NCBI GenBank assembly: GCA_016716675.1 | Contig: JADJVG010000006.1 | Coordinates: 124,001-188,000, forward strand | Origin: Hyphomicrobium sp. | Lineage (GTDB): Bacteria; Pseudomonadota; Alphaproteobacteria; Rhizobiales; Hyphomicrobiaceae | Direction of reading: 5' to 3' | DNA length: 64,000 nt | Shown: piece after piece, positions 1 through 9,800 of the stretch | Numbering within the stretch: position 1 is the stretch's first letter | Layout of the letters: each line of letters begins with the position of its first letter | Notes under the pieces: generated by a model | What the model was told of the DNA's origin: nothing | The model's input: the letters and a program-made list of their open reading frames with translations, nothing else | The model's database searches: none | Translations under genes and position numbers: made by a program

Positions 1-76
1 CCGGGTGGGCGAAGCGGCTGGCTTCAGCGGAATAAGCCCACGCGGGCGCGCCAACGAAGGGCCGTTGTTGCTGGCG

Positions 77-100
77 CGTCAAATGTGACGAGCTTTTTTT
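77..100 (+). terminator. weak hairpin plus T run, possible terminator of a gene upstream of the window
   Basis: A 5-bp inverted repeat (CGTCA at 77-81, TGACG at 86-90) is followed by seven T residues at 94-100. The stem is short, so termination is only a guess. Nothing else recognisable lies in the first 193 bases. Confidence 0.3.
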
Positions 101-193
101 ACGGCGCGCTAACGCCGGGCAGCCAAGAGTTGAGTGGCGCTGCCGCAGTGTAACCTGCAGAATTTTCACGAGTTGACGCCGACTGGAGCCGAG

Positions 194-961
194 ATGCGCT
201 GTTCTGTACGTTTGCTGATGGGAGCGTTCGTGGCCAGCGCGATGCTGGTGGCGCCCGCGCGCGCAGCTGAACCGCCGGCTGCCGTGAATGGGGAAGCCAT
301 GCCGGTGCGCGGTGTCATTCGCGCCATTGATCAGGCGGCGCTCTCCACGGATTTGCAGGCGCGCGTCATGCAGATCGGTTTTCGCGAAGGTGAGACGTTC
401 AAGAAGGGCGATGTGTTGATCTCCTTTGACTGCGAACGCTACCGGGCCGAAGCGCAATCGACCGAGGCCGTGCCCCGCGAAATGCGCTTGACGCTGGAGA
501 GCAACCAGCAGCTTGAGAAGTTCCGCGCGGTTGGCAAGCACGACGTCGAGATTTCGCGGGCGCGGGTGGATAAGGCAGAAGCCGAGGCGCTGTCGCAGAC
601 GACCCGCTTGAAGCAGTGCGAGGTCTTTGCGCCATATGATGGCCGCGTCGCAGAGCTTTCGATCAATCAATATGAGCAGCCACAACCCAATAAGCCGTTT
701 CTGGTGATCGTCAGTCAGAGCCGGTTGGAAATCGAAGTGATTGTTCCATCGTTCTGGTTGAGCTGGATTAAGCCGGGTGTCGCGATGACATTCCAGGTTG
801 ATGAAACGCAGCGCGACTACCCTGCCAAGATCGTGCGGATCGGGGCGGCGGTCGATGCTGTCAGCCAAATGATCAAGATCATCGCAACCTTTGATGAGGT
901 GGCAGATGACGTGTTGCCGGGCATGAGCGGTGTCGCCCATTTCGTCCGGCCGAATGGATGA
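194..961 (+). CDS. HlyD/RND-type periplasmic adaptor (membrane fusion) protein, exported
   Basis: This 255-residue protein begins with a signal peptide (basic start, hydrophobic stretch, PARA-A cleavage site near residue 24). A lipoyl-like half motif (IGFREGETFKKGDVLISFD), a short alpha-hairpin around residues 95-150, and the second lipoyl half (FAPYDGRVAELSINQYEQ) follow. Proteins of this class bridge an inner-membrane component to an outer-membrane channel. It is short for the family and has no RND pump beside it. I chose ATG 194 because it starts directly at the signal peptide; an in-frame codon at 134 would add 20 unlikely residues. It overlaps the next gene, which has the same adaptor fold, so the three genes 194-4615 probably form one operon. 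Function as a secretion adaptor is inferred from fold and context. Confidence 0.8.
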   Translation: MRCSVRLLMGAFVASAMLVAPARAAEPPAAVNGEAMPVRGVIRAIDQAALSTDLQARVMQIGFREGETFKKGDVLISFDCERYRAEAQSTEAVPREMRLTLESNQQLEKFRAVGKHDVEISRARVDKAEAEALSQTTRLKQCEVFAPYDGRVAELSINQYEQPQPNKPFLVIVSQSRLEIEVIVPSFWLSWIKPGVAMTFQVDETQRDYPAKIVRIGAAVDAVSQMIKIIATFDEVADDVLPGMSGVAHFVRPNG

Positions 962-2408
962 CCGCCCGATGACAACAGTGCAAAAACCTGTGCCACCGGC
1001 GCCGACAAATCCGAAAGCCGCATCCGGCCAGATTACTGCATCCAAGGGTGTGTCGCCGCCCAAGCCCCAGATCGCCGATAACCAGGCGGCGCTTCTGGCG
1101 CTTCTGAAGGTTGAAACAGATGCACGAGATGCCGCCACCGTGCGCGATCTCGTGCTGTTGATGGCCAATGAAACCCGCAAACTGACGCGCGCACGCCAGA
1201 TCTTTGTGGTGATGCCGGGGCTCAACCGATCGCTGGAAGTTCGTGGCGTTTCGAGTTTGCCCGTCGTCGATCGTAACGCGCCGCTGGTCAGCTTCGTTGA
1301 GCGTTTGGTGCGTTCGGCGGACAAGAGCAAAGCACTTGATGGCATCCATCGCCTTGCTATGCCGGCTGTCGGCACCGACAGCGTGGCTGATACCTATCCG
1401 TTCAGCGATCTCGTCTGGCTGCCGTTGAAGCACAAGGCCGGGCCGCTGCGCGGTGGCCTAGTATTGGCGCGCGAAGAACCGTGGGCCGAGCAGGACCTCA
1501 TTATTGCGGGACGGCTTGCGGCCGCCTACGCGCACGCCCTGCAGGCCTTGAAGGGGCCGGAGCGGCACTACGTCCGCAAGCTGTTGACCCTGTCACCATG
1601 GCATGCGGCCGCCGTCGCCACGCTGGCGATTGCATTGCTGTTTATCCGCGTGCCGTTGTCAGCTCTGGCGCCCGTCGAAATCATTGCACGCGATCCCTTC
1701 GTGGTGGCGGCTCCGATTGATGGTGTGATCGACTCGATTGTCGTCGAGCCGAACCAGAAGGTGTCGAGCGGCGATGTTCTTGTGAAGCTGGCGGACACCA
1801 CGCTTCGTAATCGCCTTGAAGTTGCGTCGCGCGAAGTGCAGGTTGCCGAAGCGCGTCTGAAGCAGAGCAATCAGGTGGCGTTCTCTGATCCACGCGGCAT
1901 GCATGAAATCGGCATCGCACGCGCCGAATTAGCGCTGAAGATTGCCGAGCGTGATTTCGCCCGCGACCTCCTGGAAAAATCGGAAATTCGTGCGCAGCGC
2001 GACGGGATCGCGATGTACTCCGATAAGCGTGATTTGGTTGGCCGCCCGGTGGCGGTCGGCGAACGCATTCTCGAAGTGGCCGATGCGTCGGCGCTTGAAG
2101 CGCGTATCGATCTGCCGGTGGCCGATGCGATCACGCTGTCGACAGGCGCGCGGGTGCGCTTGTTCCTCGATAGCGATCCGTTGAGCCCGTGGGGTGCCAC
2201 TGTGCGCCGTGCCGACTATAAAGCCAAAGTCGGGGAGAGCGATGTCGTCGCCTTTCGCGTCGTCGCCGACATCACATTAGAGACGGATCGGCCGTTGCCG
2301 CGGCTAGGCGTTCGCGGAACAGCGCAGATTTCCGGTGATCAAGTCTCGCTGGGCTACTTTCTTTTCCGGCGGCCGATAACGGCGATGCGCCAGTGGCTGG
2401 GTCGCTGA
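954..2408 (+). CDS. GAF-like domain fused to a membrane-anchored HlyD-type adaptor
   Basis: The product is 484 residues. A proline-rich start is followed by a GAF-like region (about 50-200) with the usual alternation of helices and strands (VRDLVLLMANETRKLTRARQ). One membrane segment (about 220-242, AVATLAIALLFIRVPLSAL) comes next, then a HlyD-like arm with two lipoyl halves (APIDGVIDSIVVEPNQKVSS and AQRDGIAMYSDKRDLVGRPV) and a C-terminal beta barrel. The topology puts the GAF-like part in the cytoplasm and the adaptor arm in the periplasm, so a cytoplasmic signal could gate assembly; that is inference. The start could also be ATG 969. The gene overlaps its upstream neighbour and ends 2 bases before the M50 gene, which indicates translational coupling. 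Confidence 0.78.
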   Translation: MDDRPMTTVQKPVPPAPTNPKAASGQITASKGVSPPKPQIADNQAALLALLKVETDARDAATVRDLVLLMANETRKLTRARQIFVVMPGLNRSLEVRGVSSLPVVDRNAPLVSFVERLVRSADKSKALDGIHRLAMPAVGTDSVADTYPFSDLVWLPLKHKAGPLRGGLVLAREEPWAEQDLIIAGRLAAAYAHALQALKGPERHYVRKLLTLSPWHAAAVATLAIALLFIRVPLSALAPVEIIARDPFVVAAPIDGVIDSIVVEPNQKVSSGDVLVKLADTTLRNRLEVASREVQVAEARLKQSNQVAFSDPRGMHEIGIARAELALKIAERDFARDLLEKSEIRAQRDGIAMYSDKRDLVGRPVAVGERILEVADASALEARIDLPVADAITLSTGARVRLFLDSDPLSPWGATVRRADYKAKVGESDVVAFRVVADITLETDRPLPRLGVRGTAQISGDQVSLGYFLFRRPITAMRQWLGR

Positions 2409-2410
2409 TC

Positions 2411-4615
2411 ATGGCCCAGGCACCTGGAAGTCAAACGCCGGGAACGCAGACGCCGGGAGCGCAGGCACCGGGAACGCAGTTGCCGGGAAATCAGCCGCCG
2501 CCGAAGCTGCCCGAACTTCGCCAGGAACTCCGCATTGAGCCGGGCGCAGTTGGCCCCGATGGGGCGCCGACATGGCTGGTGATCGATGCCGTTCAACACC
2601 GCTACGTTCAGATCGACGGCCGTGCCTTTCATCTGCTCTCGCGCTGGCGCGCCGGCGCGACGTACGCCGAACTTGCCGCGCGCGTTGCCGCTGATCTCGG
2701 CGAATCCCTGAGCCCGGAAGAGATCGAGCAGTTCGTCTGCTTCGTCAGCGATAACAATCTGACCATCGAGCCGGCCTCGGGCGGTTGGCAGCATTACGCG
2801 AGTGTCGCCGACCGCGGCAAACACAACTGGCTGATGTGGATGATCCACAATTATCTGTACATCAAATTGCCGATCTTTCGACCCGAGCCGTTTCTGAAGG
2901 GCACCTTGCCGTGGGTTGAGCCACTCTACACGCGCACGTTCGCCTACATCGTCGCGGTCATGGGCCTTACAGGAATCTATCTCGTATCCCGCCAGTGGGA
3001 CGTATTCTACACGACGTTCCAGCACTTCTTCTCCTGGCAGGGCGCGGCTGTCTATGCATTGGCGCTCGCCCTCATCAAAAGCGCACATGAGTTGGGCCAT
3101 GCTTATACGGCCGTGCGGTTTGGCTGTCGCGTGCCCAGCATGGGTGTCTGCTTCCTCGTTATGTTTCCGGTGCTCTACACCGATGTGACCGACGCTTGGC
3201 GGCTGCGCGATCGCCGCGAACGTCTTCTGATTGGTTCGGCTGGCGTTGCCGTCGAGCTGATCATCGCGTGTTGTGCGACGTTGCTATGGTCCTTCTTTCC
3301 AGAAGGCATAATGAAAAGTCTGGCGTTTTCGCTGGCAACTGTCGGCTGGGTGATGAGCCTTGCGATCAACCTCAATCCGCTGATGCGTTTCGACGGGTAT
3401 TACCTGGCATCCGATGCACTTGGCGTCGACAATCTTCAATCACGGTCGTTCGCGTTTGGCCGGTGGCGGATGCGCGAATTTCTATTTGGACTAGGCAAGG
3501 AACCTCCCGAGCGGTTCGCGCCGCGCATGACGGCGATCCTCACTGTCTATGCCTATGCGGTCTGGACCTACCGCGTGATCTTGTTCACGGGCATTGCGCT
3601 CCTCGTCTATCATATGGCGTTTAAGCTGCTCGGAATCGTGCTGTTTGCAATTGAGATCATCTTCTTCGTTCTGGCGCCGATTGCACGCGAGGTTATGCTG
3701 TGGTGGAAGGAGAGAGACCAAATACGCGTCACTCGGCGCTCGCGCATCACGGCTGTGGTGGCTGTGGCGCTCCTGGGGCTGCTGCTGTTCCCGTGGTCGA
3801 CACGCGTCTCAGTGCCGGCTGTCATCGAGGCAGCAGATATCGCGCGGGTTTACCCGCAGCGCGGCGGACTGGTTGAGGAAGTTCGTGTGAAGGCAGGCGA
3901 CAAAGTTGCTGCAGGCGATGTGCTCGTGCGCTTGTCGTCGGCCGAAACCGATTACCAGATTGCTCTGACAAAAGCGAAAATCGCGCTGGTGCGCATGCGA
4001 CTGGCGCGGCGTTCAAGTGACGCCGAAGATCTCTCGCAGAGCTTGATCATGGAGCAGGAATTGCGTTCGCTGAACGCGTCGCTCGATGGCCTCAACAAGG
4101 AACGCGCCGATCTTTCAATCGTTGCGCCGCAATCCGGCGTGGTTGCTGAGTATAATTCCGCAGTCCACGTCGGGCGTGCGATCGGCCGGTCGGAATTCAT
4201 CGCGCTTATTCGCGGCGGCGACCACCTTGTGGCGCGGGGCTATATTTCTCAAGACGATGTGGCCCGCCTGGGTCAGAGCAACAATGGCCGGTTTGTGCCC
4301 GACGTGCCGGCGCTTCCGAGCATCGGCGTCACGCTCCTGGACATAGCTCGGGCCGGCGCTACCACAATCGAGATGCCCGAACTGGCGTCTCAATATGGTG
4401 GGGCGATTGCCGTGCGGCCTTCTGGTGCGGGCGGTCATCGCCGATTAATTCCTGTTAAGGCGAACTACCTCGCAACCATGCAGGTGGCGCCCGAGGCGGG
4501 GGTTCCGGCGTTCTCTATGCGCGGCACGGCCGTTCTGGATGGCGACGCCCAGAGCCTTGCCGGCCGTATATGGCGACAGATCGCGGCCGTCCTGGTTCGC
4601 GAAAGCGGATTTTAA
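2411..4615 (+). CDS. PqqD-like / M50 site-2-protease-like / HlyD-like polytopic membrane protein
   Basis: The product has about 734 residues. After a Pro-Gly-Thr-Gln repeat (residues 5-29) comes a PqqD-like winged-helix region (about 40-120, with VQIDGRAFHLLSRWRAG). The M50 core spans several membrane helices with zinc ligands HELGH (226-230) and the second motif NPLMRFDGYY (322-331, ligand Asp328). After further membrane helices a HlyD-like arm (about 470-640) carries GGLVEEVRVKAGDKVAAGD and the second half APQSGVVAEYNS. M50 enzymes cleave peptides within the membrane, and PqqD-like domains bind leader peptides in RiPP systems. ATG 2411, two bases after the previous stop, is preferred over GTG 2393. 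Combined with the two upstream adaptors and the giant protein downstream, it is probably the inner-membrane hub of an export system. The substrate is inferred, not shown. Confidence 0.8.
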   Translation: MAQAPGSQTPGTQTPGAQAPGTQLPGNQPPPKLPELRQELRIEPGAVGPDGAPTWLVIDAVQHRYVQIDGRAFHLLSRWRAGATYAELAARVAADLGESLSPEEIEQFVCFVSDNNLTIEPASGGWQHYASVADRGKHNWLMWMIHNYLYIKLPIFRPEPFLKGTLPWVEPLYTRTFAYIVAVMGLTGIYLVSRQWDVFYTTFQHFFSWQGAAVYALALALIKSAHELGHAYTAVRFGCRVPSMGVCFLVMFPVLYTDVTDAWRLRDRRERLLIGSAGVAVELIIACCATLLWSFFPEGIMKSLAFSLATVGWVMSLAINLNPLMRFDGYYLASDALGVDNLQSRSFAFGRWRMREFLFGLGKEPPERFAPRMTAILTVYAYAVWTYRVILFTGIALLVYHMAFKLLGIVLFAIEIIFFVLAPIAREVMLWWKERDQIRVTRRSRITAVVAVALLGLLLFPWSTRVSVPAVIEAADIARVYPQRGGLVEEVRVKAGDKVAAGDVLVRLSSAETDYQIALTKAKIALVRMRLARRSSDAEDLSQSLIMEQELRSLNASLDGLNKERADLSIVAPQSGVVAEYNSAVHVGRAIGRSEFIALIRGGDHLVARGYISQDDVARLGQSNNGRFVPDVPALPSIGVTLLDIARAGATTIEMPELASQYGGAIAVRPSGAGGHRRLIPVKANYLATMQVAPEAGVPAFSMRGTAVLDGDAQSLAGRIWRQIAAVLVRESGF
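2423..2497 (+). repeat. five 15-bp tandem repeats encoding Pro-Gly-x-Gln-x
   Basis: Five in-frame 15-bp units (at 2423, 2438, 2453, 2468 and 2483) near the 5' end of the M50 gene encode PGSQT, PGTQT, PGAQA, PGTQL and PGNQP. They form a flexible N-terminal linker ahead of the PqqD-like domain. Copy number may vary between strains. Confidence 0.85.
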
Positions 4616-4921
4616 TCCCACCATTTCACACCGAAATGCCCGGAAATGCTGGCGGGAGCCGGCAAATCGTGGCTGTCGGTACGCCAGTAATACGATAATT
4701 TCCTTATATATTTGTATTTATGAAAATTGTTTATTTCCGGGTTTTGAATTGATTAAAGCCGTCGTCATTTAGATCAATAGCTTCATTTAAAAGAAAGATC
4801 TTTTCGCCCAATCGTCCAATTAAGTGGCGCAATTAAAGACTTTAAAAATGAATATCAGTGGAAATGGGGCCACGCCGAATTGCGTCTTGTTGGCGGTTAT
4901 CCCCATTTCTGGATTGGTATC
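4616..4921 (+). promoter_or_regulatory. AT-rich leader and promoter region of the giant surface-protein gene
   Basis: This 306-base gap separates the export genes from the giant gene. About 4690-4860 is strikingly AT-rich (runs such as TTATATATTTGTATTTATG) compared with the roughly 60% G+C around it. I see no strong terminator after the M50 gene and no confident -35/-10 or -24/-12 pair. The composition suggests a separately regulated promoter, perhaps bound by an AT-preferring silencer (MucR/Ros or H-NS-like). That is inference from base composition. Confidence 0.5.
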
Positions 4922-6859
4922 ATGAACAAGCCTGTTCGCCCTGAAGATGTCTCCGCGTCGCCCACGAAGAAGAGCGTCGATGAGTTGTTGCGGGGGATGA
5001 AAAGCGGGATCTCATATCGTGCTCTCGAGCCGCGCATCGCCTTCGATGGCGCAGCGGTCGCGACCGCGGTCGTTGTTGCGGATAAGACGGCGCCGAGCGG
5101 TGACACCAACACCACAGATACGACGCAATCCAGCGACGCGGCATCCAGTGATACGACGACGACCGATGCGCGCACAGTCGATAACGCGGAAGCAGCGCCG
5201 ACGGATGCGCCGACCGATGATACATCACTGCTGCTCGATGCAGCTGCTGCGATGTCTGAGACGGCACTTTCTCAGACGTCCGTCGCCTTCATCGATCAGA
5301 ATGTCGACGATATCGCCACGATCGTTGCGAACATCGATCCCTCCGTCGAGATTGTTCTGCTCGATGGCTCCAAGAGCGGCATCGATCAGATTTCTTCCTA
5401 CCTCTCCGGGCGCACGGATGTCGGCTCTATACACATCTTCTCGCATGGCGAGGCTGGCCGTATTTATCTCGGCACGGATACGCTGTCTCTAAACTCGCTT
5501 TCGCAATTCAGCGAACAACTGCAGGCGATCGGTGATTCCCTGACGGCCGATGGCGACATCCTGATCTACGGCTGTAACGTTGCCGAAGGTGAGGGCGGCG
5601 CGGAATTGGTGCGCGCGTTGGCAAACGTAACGGGCGCCGACATTGCGGCATCCGACGACGCAACCGGTGCTAGTGGTCTGGGTGGCGACTGGACGCTGGA
5701 AGTCAGTGCCGGCCACATGGACGTCTCATCGATCGCGGTTGTCAATTGGGAGCATTTGATGGCTCCTATCACTGTGACGGCGATGGACGGTACGACCGTC
5801 ACGTCGAACACCTTGGCGGACACGATCAGCGGGTCTGGCATCACCGTCGTTAGCACCTCGTACTCCGGCGACAATTCGCAAGCCGGCACCTTTACGAGCG
5901 CAACCGGTTATTCCAGTGAGTGGCTCGCCTATGATTCAGGCGTGGTGCTGTCGACGGGAAGCGCCTCATCACACATTGGCGCGAATACGAGCACCAGCAC
6001 CACCATTGATGCCCCAGGCACCGGAACGGATGTAGACTTCTCATTGATCGGTGGCGGCACGTCTTTCGATGTATCGGCACTGACGATCAATTTTATTCCG
6101 AACAGCAGCCAGATTACGCTGCAGTTCACGTTCGGTTCGGAAGAATACTTTGAATACGTCTATGCGGCGTTTAATGACGCGATCGGCGTTTGGGTCAATG
6201 GCGTCCATGTCTCGCTGACGCCGGCCGGTCAAGCCATCGCCATCGACACCATCAACCAGGCGGGAACCTACAATCCGACGAACGGCAATCAGGCGAACGA
6301 CCCCAACCCGACAAATGGCGTCTTCGATTCTGCCAGCCCATCGTTGTACATAAACAACACGCCGAACGCCGGCACCTATACCACCGGCATGGACGGCTTT
6401 ACCGTCACGCTGTCGTTGGTTGCAAACGTCAATGTTGGCGTCGTCAACACCATCCGCTTGGGCGTCGCCGACATCGGAGACGCAAGCTATGACTCTTGGC
6501 TGTTCGTGAAAGAGAACAGTCTACAATCGACAACTATCGCCAACACCGATTTCGCGACGACGACCACGAATACCGCTGTGACCATCGACGCCCGTGCGAA
6601 CGATTGGGACATGCAAGGCGATACGTTGACGATCACGCACGTGGCCGACAAACCGATCACGGCAGGCGGCCCTGCGGTGACGCTCGCTACGGGCGCCACG
6701 GTGCAGCTGACGGCGACCGGCCAGTTGCTCTATACGCCGGCTGCCGGCCAAACCGGCGTCGAGAACTTCAGCTACACGATTTCCGATGGTAACGGCACGA
6801 CGGCCGTTGGCTTCGTGAACGTAACGATTGGCACGAACACCCCCCGGTTGTCGATCTGA
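4922..6859 (+). CDS. giant surface protein, segment 1: LEPR motif, DUF4347, choice-of-anchor-L-like domain
   Basis: I start at ATG 4922 (MNKPVRPEDV); a TTG at 4880 is also in frame but adds nothing recognisable. LEPRIAFDGAA (residues 35-45) matches the N-terminal LEPR-type motif of very large repeat proteins. A low-complexity Thr/Asp/Ala linker follows. DUF4347 (about 121-262) shows IHIFSHGEAG and LIYGCNVAEGEGG. A choice-of-anchor-L-like domain (about 283-536) contains FGSEEYFEYV and NDAIGVWVNGV. The last part begins an Ig-like domain, which is cut by a premature stop after a C6 tract at 6840-6845; a seventh C would restore the frame into segment 2. No classical signal peptide precedes LEPR, which fits export by a dedicated system. 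Confidence 0.82.
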   Translation: MNKPVRPEDVSASPTKKSVDELLRGMKSGISYRALEPRIAFDGAAVATAVVVADKTAPSGDTNTTDTTQSSDAASSDTTTTDARTVDNAEAAPTDAPTDDTSLLLDAAAAMSETALSQTSVAFIDQNVDDIATIVANIDPSVEIVLLDGSKSGIDQISSYLSGRTDVGSIHIFSHGEAGRIYLGTDTLSLNSLSQFSEQLQAIGDSLTADGDILIYGCNVAEGEGGAELVRALANVTGADIAASDDATGASGLGGDWTLEVSAGHMDVSSIAVVNWEHLMAPITVTAMDGTTVTSNTLADTISGSGITVVSTSYSGDNSQAGTFTSATGYSSEWLAYDSGVVLSTGSASSHIGANTSTSTTIDAPGTGTDVDFSLIGGGTSFDVSALTINFIPNSSQITLQFTFGSEEYFEYVYAAFNDAIGVWVNGVHVSLTPAGQAIAIDTINQAGTYNPTNGNQANDPNPTNGVFDSASPSLYINNTPNAGTYTTGMDGFTVTLSLVANVNVGVVNTIRLGVADIGDASYDSWLFVKENSLQSTTIANTDFATTTTNTAVTIDARANDWDMQGDTLTITHVADKPITAGGPAVTLATGATVQLTATGQLLYTPAAGQTGVENFSYTISDGNGTTAVGFVNVTIGTNTPRLSI

Positions 6860-6894
6860 ATGATGGTGGAACGACGGCCAGCCGGGACAACACG

Positions 6895-9800
6895 GTGACG
6901 TACACGGAAGGCGGCACGGCCGTTTCTATTGCGACCAGCACCGCCAGCGTGATCGACCCCAATGATTTGAGTATGGTGACCGCCACAGTCTCGCTGGGTG
7001 GCTTCCAGACGGCCGGCAGCGAAATTCTGACAATCGGCGGAACCGCTTTCACATACGGCACGGCGCAGACGAGCGTCGTCGTTGCGGGCATTGTGAACGT
7101 GAAGGTCATCTACGACGGTGCCTCGACCATTTCATTCGCCAACGCAGCGCCCGACTCGGAGATCCCGAAGGCGTCACTGGACAATTTGATTAGGTCGATG
7201 ACCTACCAGCATTCTGGTGACAACGTCGCGACGGGTGATCGCACCCTCAGCTTCACCGTTTCCGACGGCCAAGCAACGTCGAATACCGCTGTTGCGACCA
7301 TCGCGGTGACCGGCGTCAACGACGCGCCGGTCAATACGTTGCCGGTCAGTTACACCGCAGGCTCATCGGCGCCAGTCGCCCTTACGGGTCTTGCCATCAC
7401 AGACGTCGATGCACGTGGTGCTGCCGTCACAACGACGTTGTCGGTGTCGTCCGGCACGCTGACGGCAACGTCTGGCGGCGGCGTAACGGTGACCGGCAGC
7501 GGCACCAGCAGCATCGTGCTGACAGGTACGGTCGCGCAGATTAACGCATTCCTCGCCAGCACTGCGCCGAGTTTCACGGCTTCGAGCGTCGGCAGTGTCA
7601 CGTTGACGATGGTGACTAATGATAACGGAAATACGGGCAGCGGTGGCGCCCTGTCCGACACCGACACGTCAACCATCAACGTCGTTGCCGGGCCTCTCGT
7701 CGATTTGAACTCGACGCCAACCCCGTCAGTTTCGATCGCCACTGTCACGAGCAATCTCGTGACGGGTGGAACGTTTGGTACAACGGCGTCACCGGCCCCG
7801 GCTGCGCCTTGGATAGAGGGCGGTCCTGCAAATTCGGGCGCGGTTGTTGCCTCGGGCGGCAACGGACGTTTTGATTGGACGACGTCGCCAACGAGTACAC
7901 TCACGCAAGCCATCACGGTGCCTGCAGATACTTCGGTCACGACATACACGGCGACGTCGACGACGGTTGTCACGACCCACGACGAGGTGACCAGCCTGTC
8001 ATTTGATCTTGGCTGGCAGAACCAGGACGCTCTCCGATCGAGCACGCTTACGGTGTCATACGCCGGCGTAACTTATGCAACGTTCACGACGCTTGAAGGT
8101 GGCACCGCCAACGTTGCAGGGCTCACAGGAACTTGGACCTATTTCAATGGCGCTTCCGGTCCGGCGACAACGGCTTCTATCGCCGATGAAGCGGCTGGTG
8201 CGCTGACGGCGATAAGCATCACGATGCCGAGCGGCGTTAGCACGTCGGGCAATCTTGTGTTCACTTATGCAGCCGGCACGGGTACTGGCACGGCTTACGA
8301 CGACATCGCTATCGATAACGTCGCCGTCACCGCGACGAAGACCACGACGACGACCACGACGACCTCCGATACCGCAGACAACGGCTGGACCGCGACCTAT
8401 CAGGAAAATGGAACGCCCGTATCGATCGCCGATACCGACAGCTCGATTTTCGACGGTGACTCGGCCAACATGACGTCGGCGACCATTACGCTGACGAACG
8501 CCCAGACCGGAGACCGTCTCCTGGTCAACGGCTCTGCTGCGTCATCCGGAACGATTGGCGGAATCACCTGGACGCGCACCAATACGACGGTGACGTTCTC
8601 CGGCACGGCGACGAAAGCCGAATACGCCAACGCCATCGAGATGATCCAGTTCGAGAATTCCAGCGAAACGCCGTCGACCACGCCGCGCATCATCCATACG
8701 GTTGTGAGCGATGGCACCTCCAGTTCGAATACGGCTGTCACGACCATCAGCATCGATCGCGCACCAGATCCGGTCGACGACGCCTACACAGGCAACGAAG
8801 ACACGGCCATCACGGGTAACGTACTGACGAACGATACCGACACCGGTGACGGTCCGGGTGCGACGCCGCTTTCAATCGTAAGCGGCCCAGCAAATGGCGT
8901 GCTGACGTCATTCGATACGACGACCGGCGCCTTCACCTATACGCCGAGCACGAACTTCAACGGCAGCGATACATTCACGTACCGCTATACGGACGCCGAT
9001 GGCGACAGCAAGACCGCAACCGTGACGCTGACGATCAATCCCGTCAACGATGTGCCGGTCAACACGGTGCCGGCGACGATCGGCCCGGTTGCCGAAGACA
9101 GCACATTGACGATCACTGGCCTTTCAGTTGCAGATGTCGACAGCACAACACTGACGACGACGTTGACTGTTGCGAGCGGAGTGCTCAACCTCGGATCAAC
9201 CGGTGGTGCGACCGTCACGGGTGCTGGCAGTGGTACGGTCGTGTTGTCGGGCACAGCTGCTCAGATTAACGCCGCCCTCGCGACACTCAGCTTCGTGCCT
9301 GTTGCAGATTTCAACGGAACCGTTGCGTTCCAAATGGCGACGACAGACGGGGCGCTGACCGATACGGACAATCGCACCATTACTGTAACGGCGGTTGCCG
9401 ACATCAGCAACGACACGGCGACGACGAATGAAGATACGGCGGTAACGTTCGCGCCGCTCGGCAACGACTCGTTCGAGAACGCCGGCCGTACGATCACGGC
9501 GATCAATGGCACGGCGATCACGGCGGGTGGCGCCGGTGTTGCGGTGACGGGCGGCGTGGTGACACTGTCGGCCTCCGGCAACCTGACGTTCACGCCGACA
9601 GCCAACTACAACGGTACCCCGTCGTTCACGTATACGGTGACCTCGGGTGGCGTGACCGAGACGGCGACGGTCAACATGACGGTGACGGCGGTCAATGACG
9701 CGCCGACACAGAGCGTCCCGGTCGCACAGACGACCACGGAAGATACGGCAGTCGTAATCTCTGGCGCGTCGGTTGCCGACGTTGACGGCGGTACGCTGAC

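Noticed and set aside
194..4615. Classical RND efflux pump or type I (HlyB/HlyD) system
   Set aside because: There is no RND permease, no ABC ATPase and no TolC-like gene in the visible part; the polytopic partner is an M50-type protein.
4616..4921. Sigma-54 promoter for the giant gene (GTGGCGC near 4825)
   Set aside because: The -12 element (TTGC at the right spacing) is absent.
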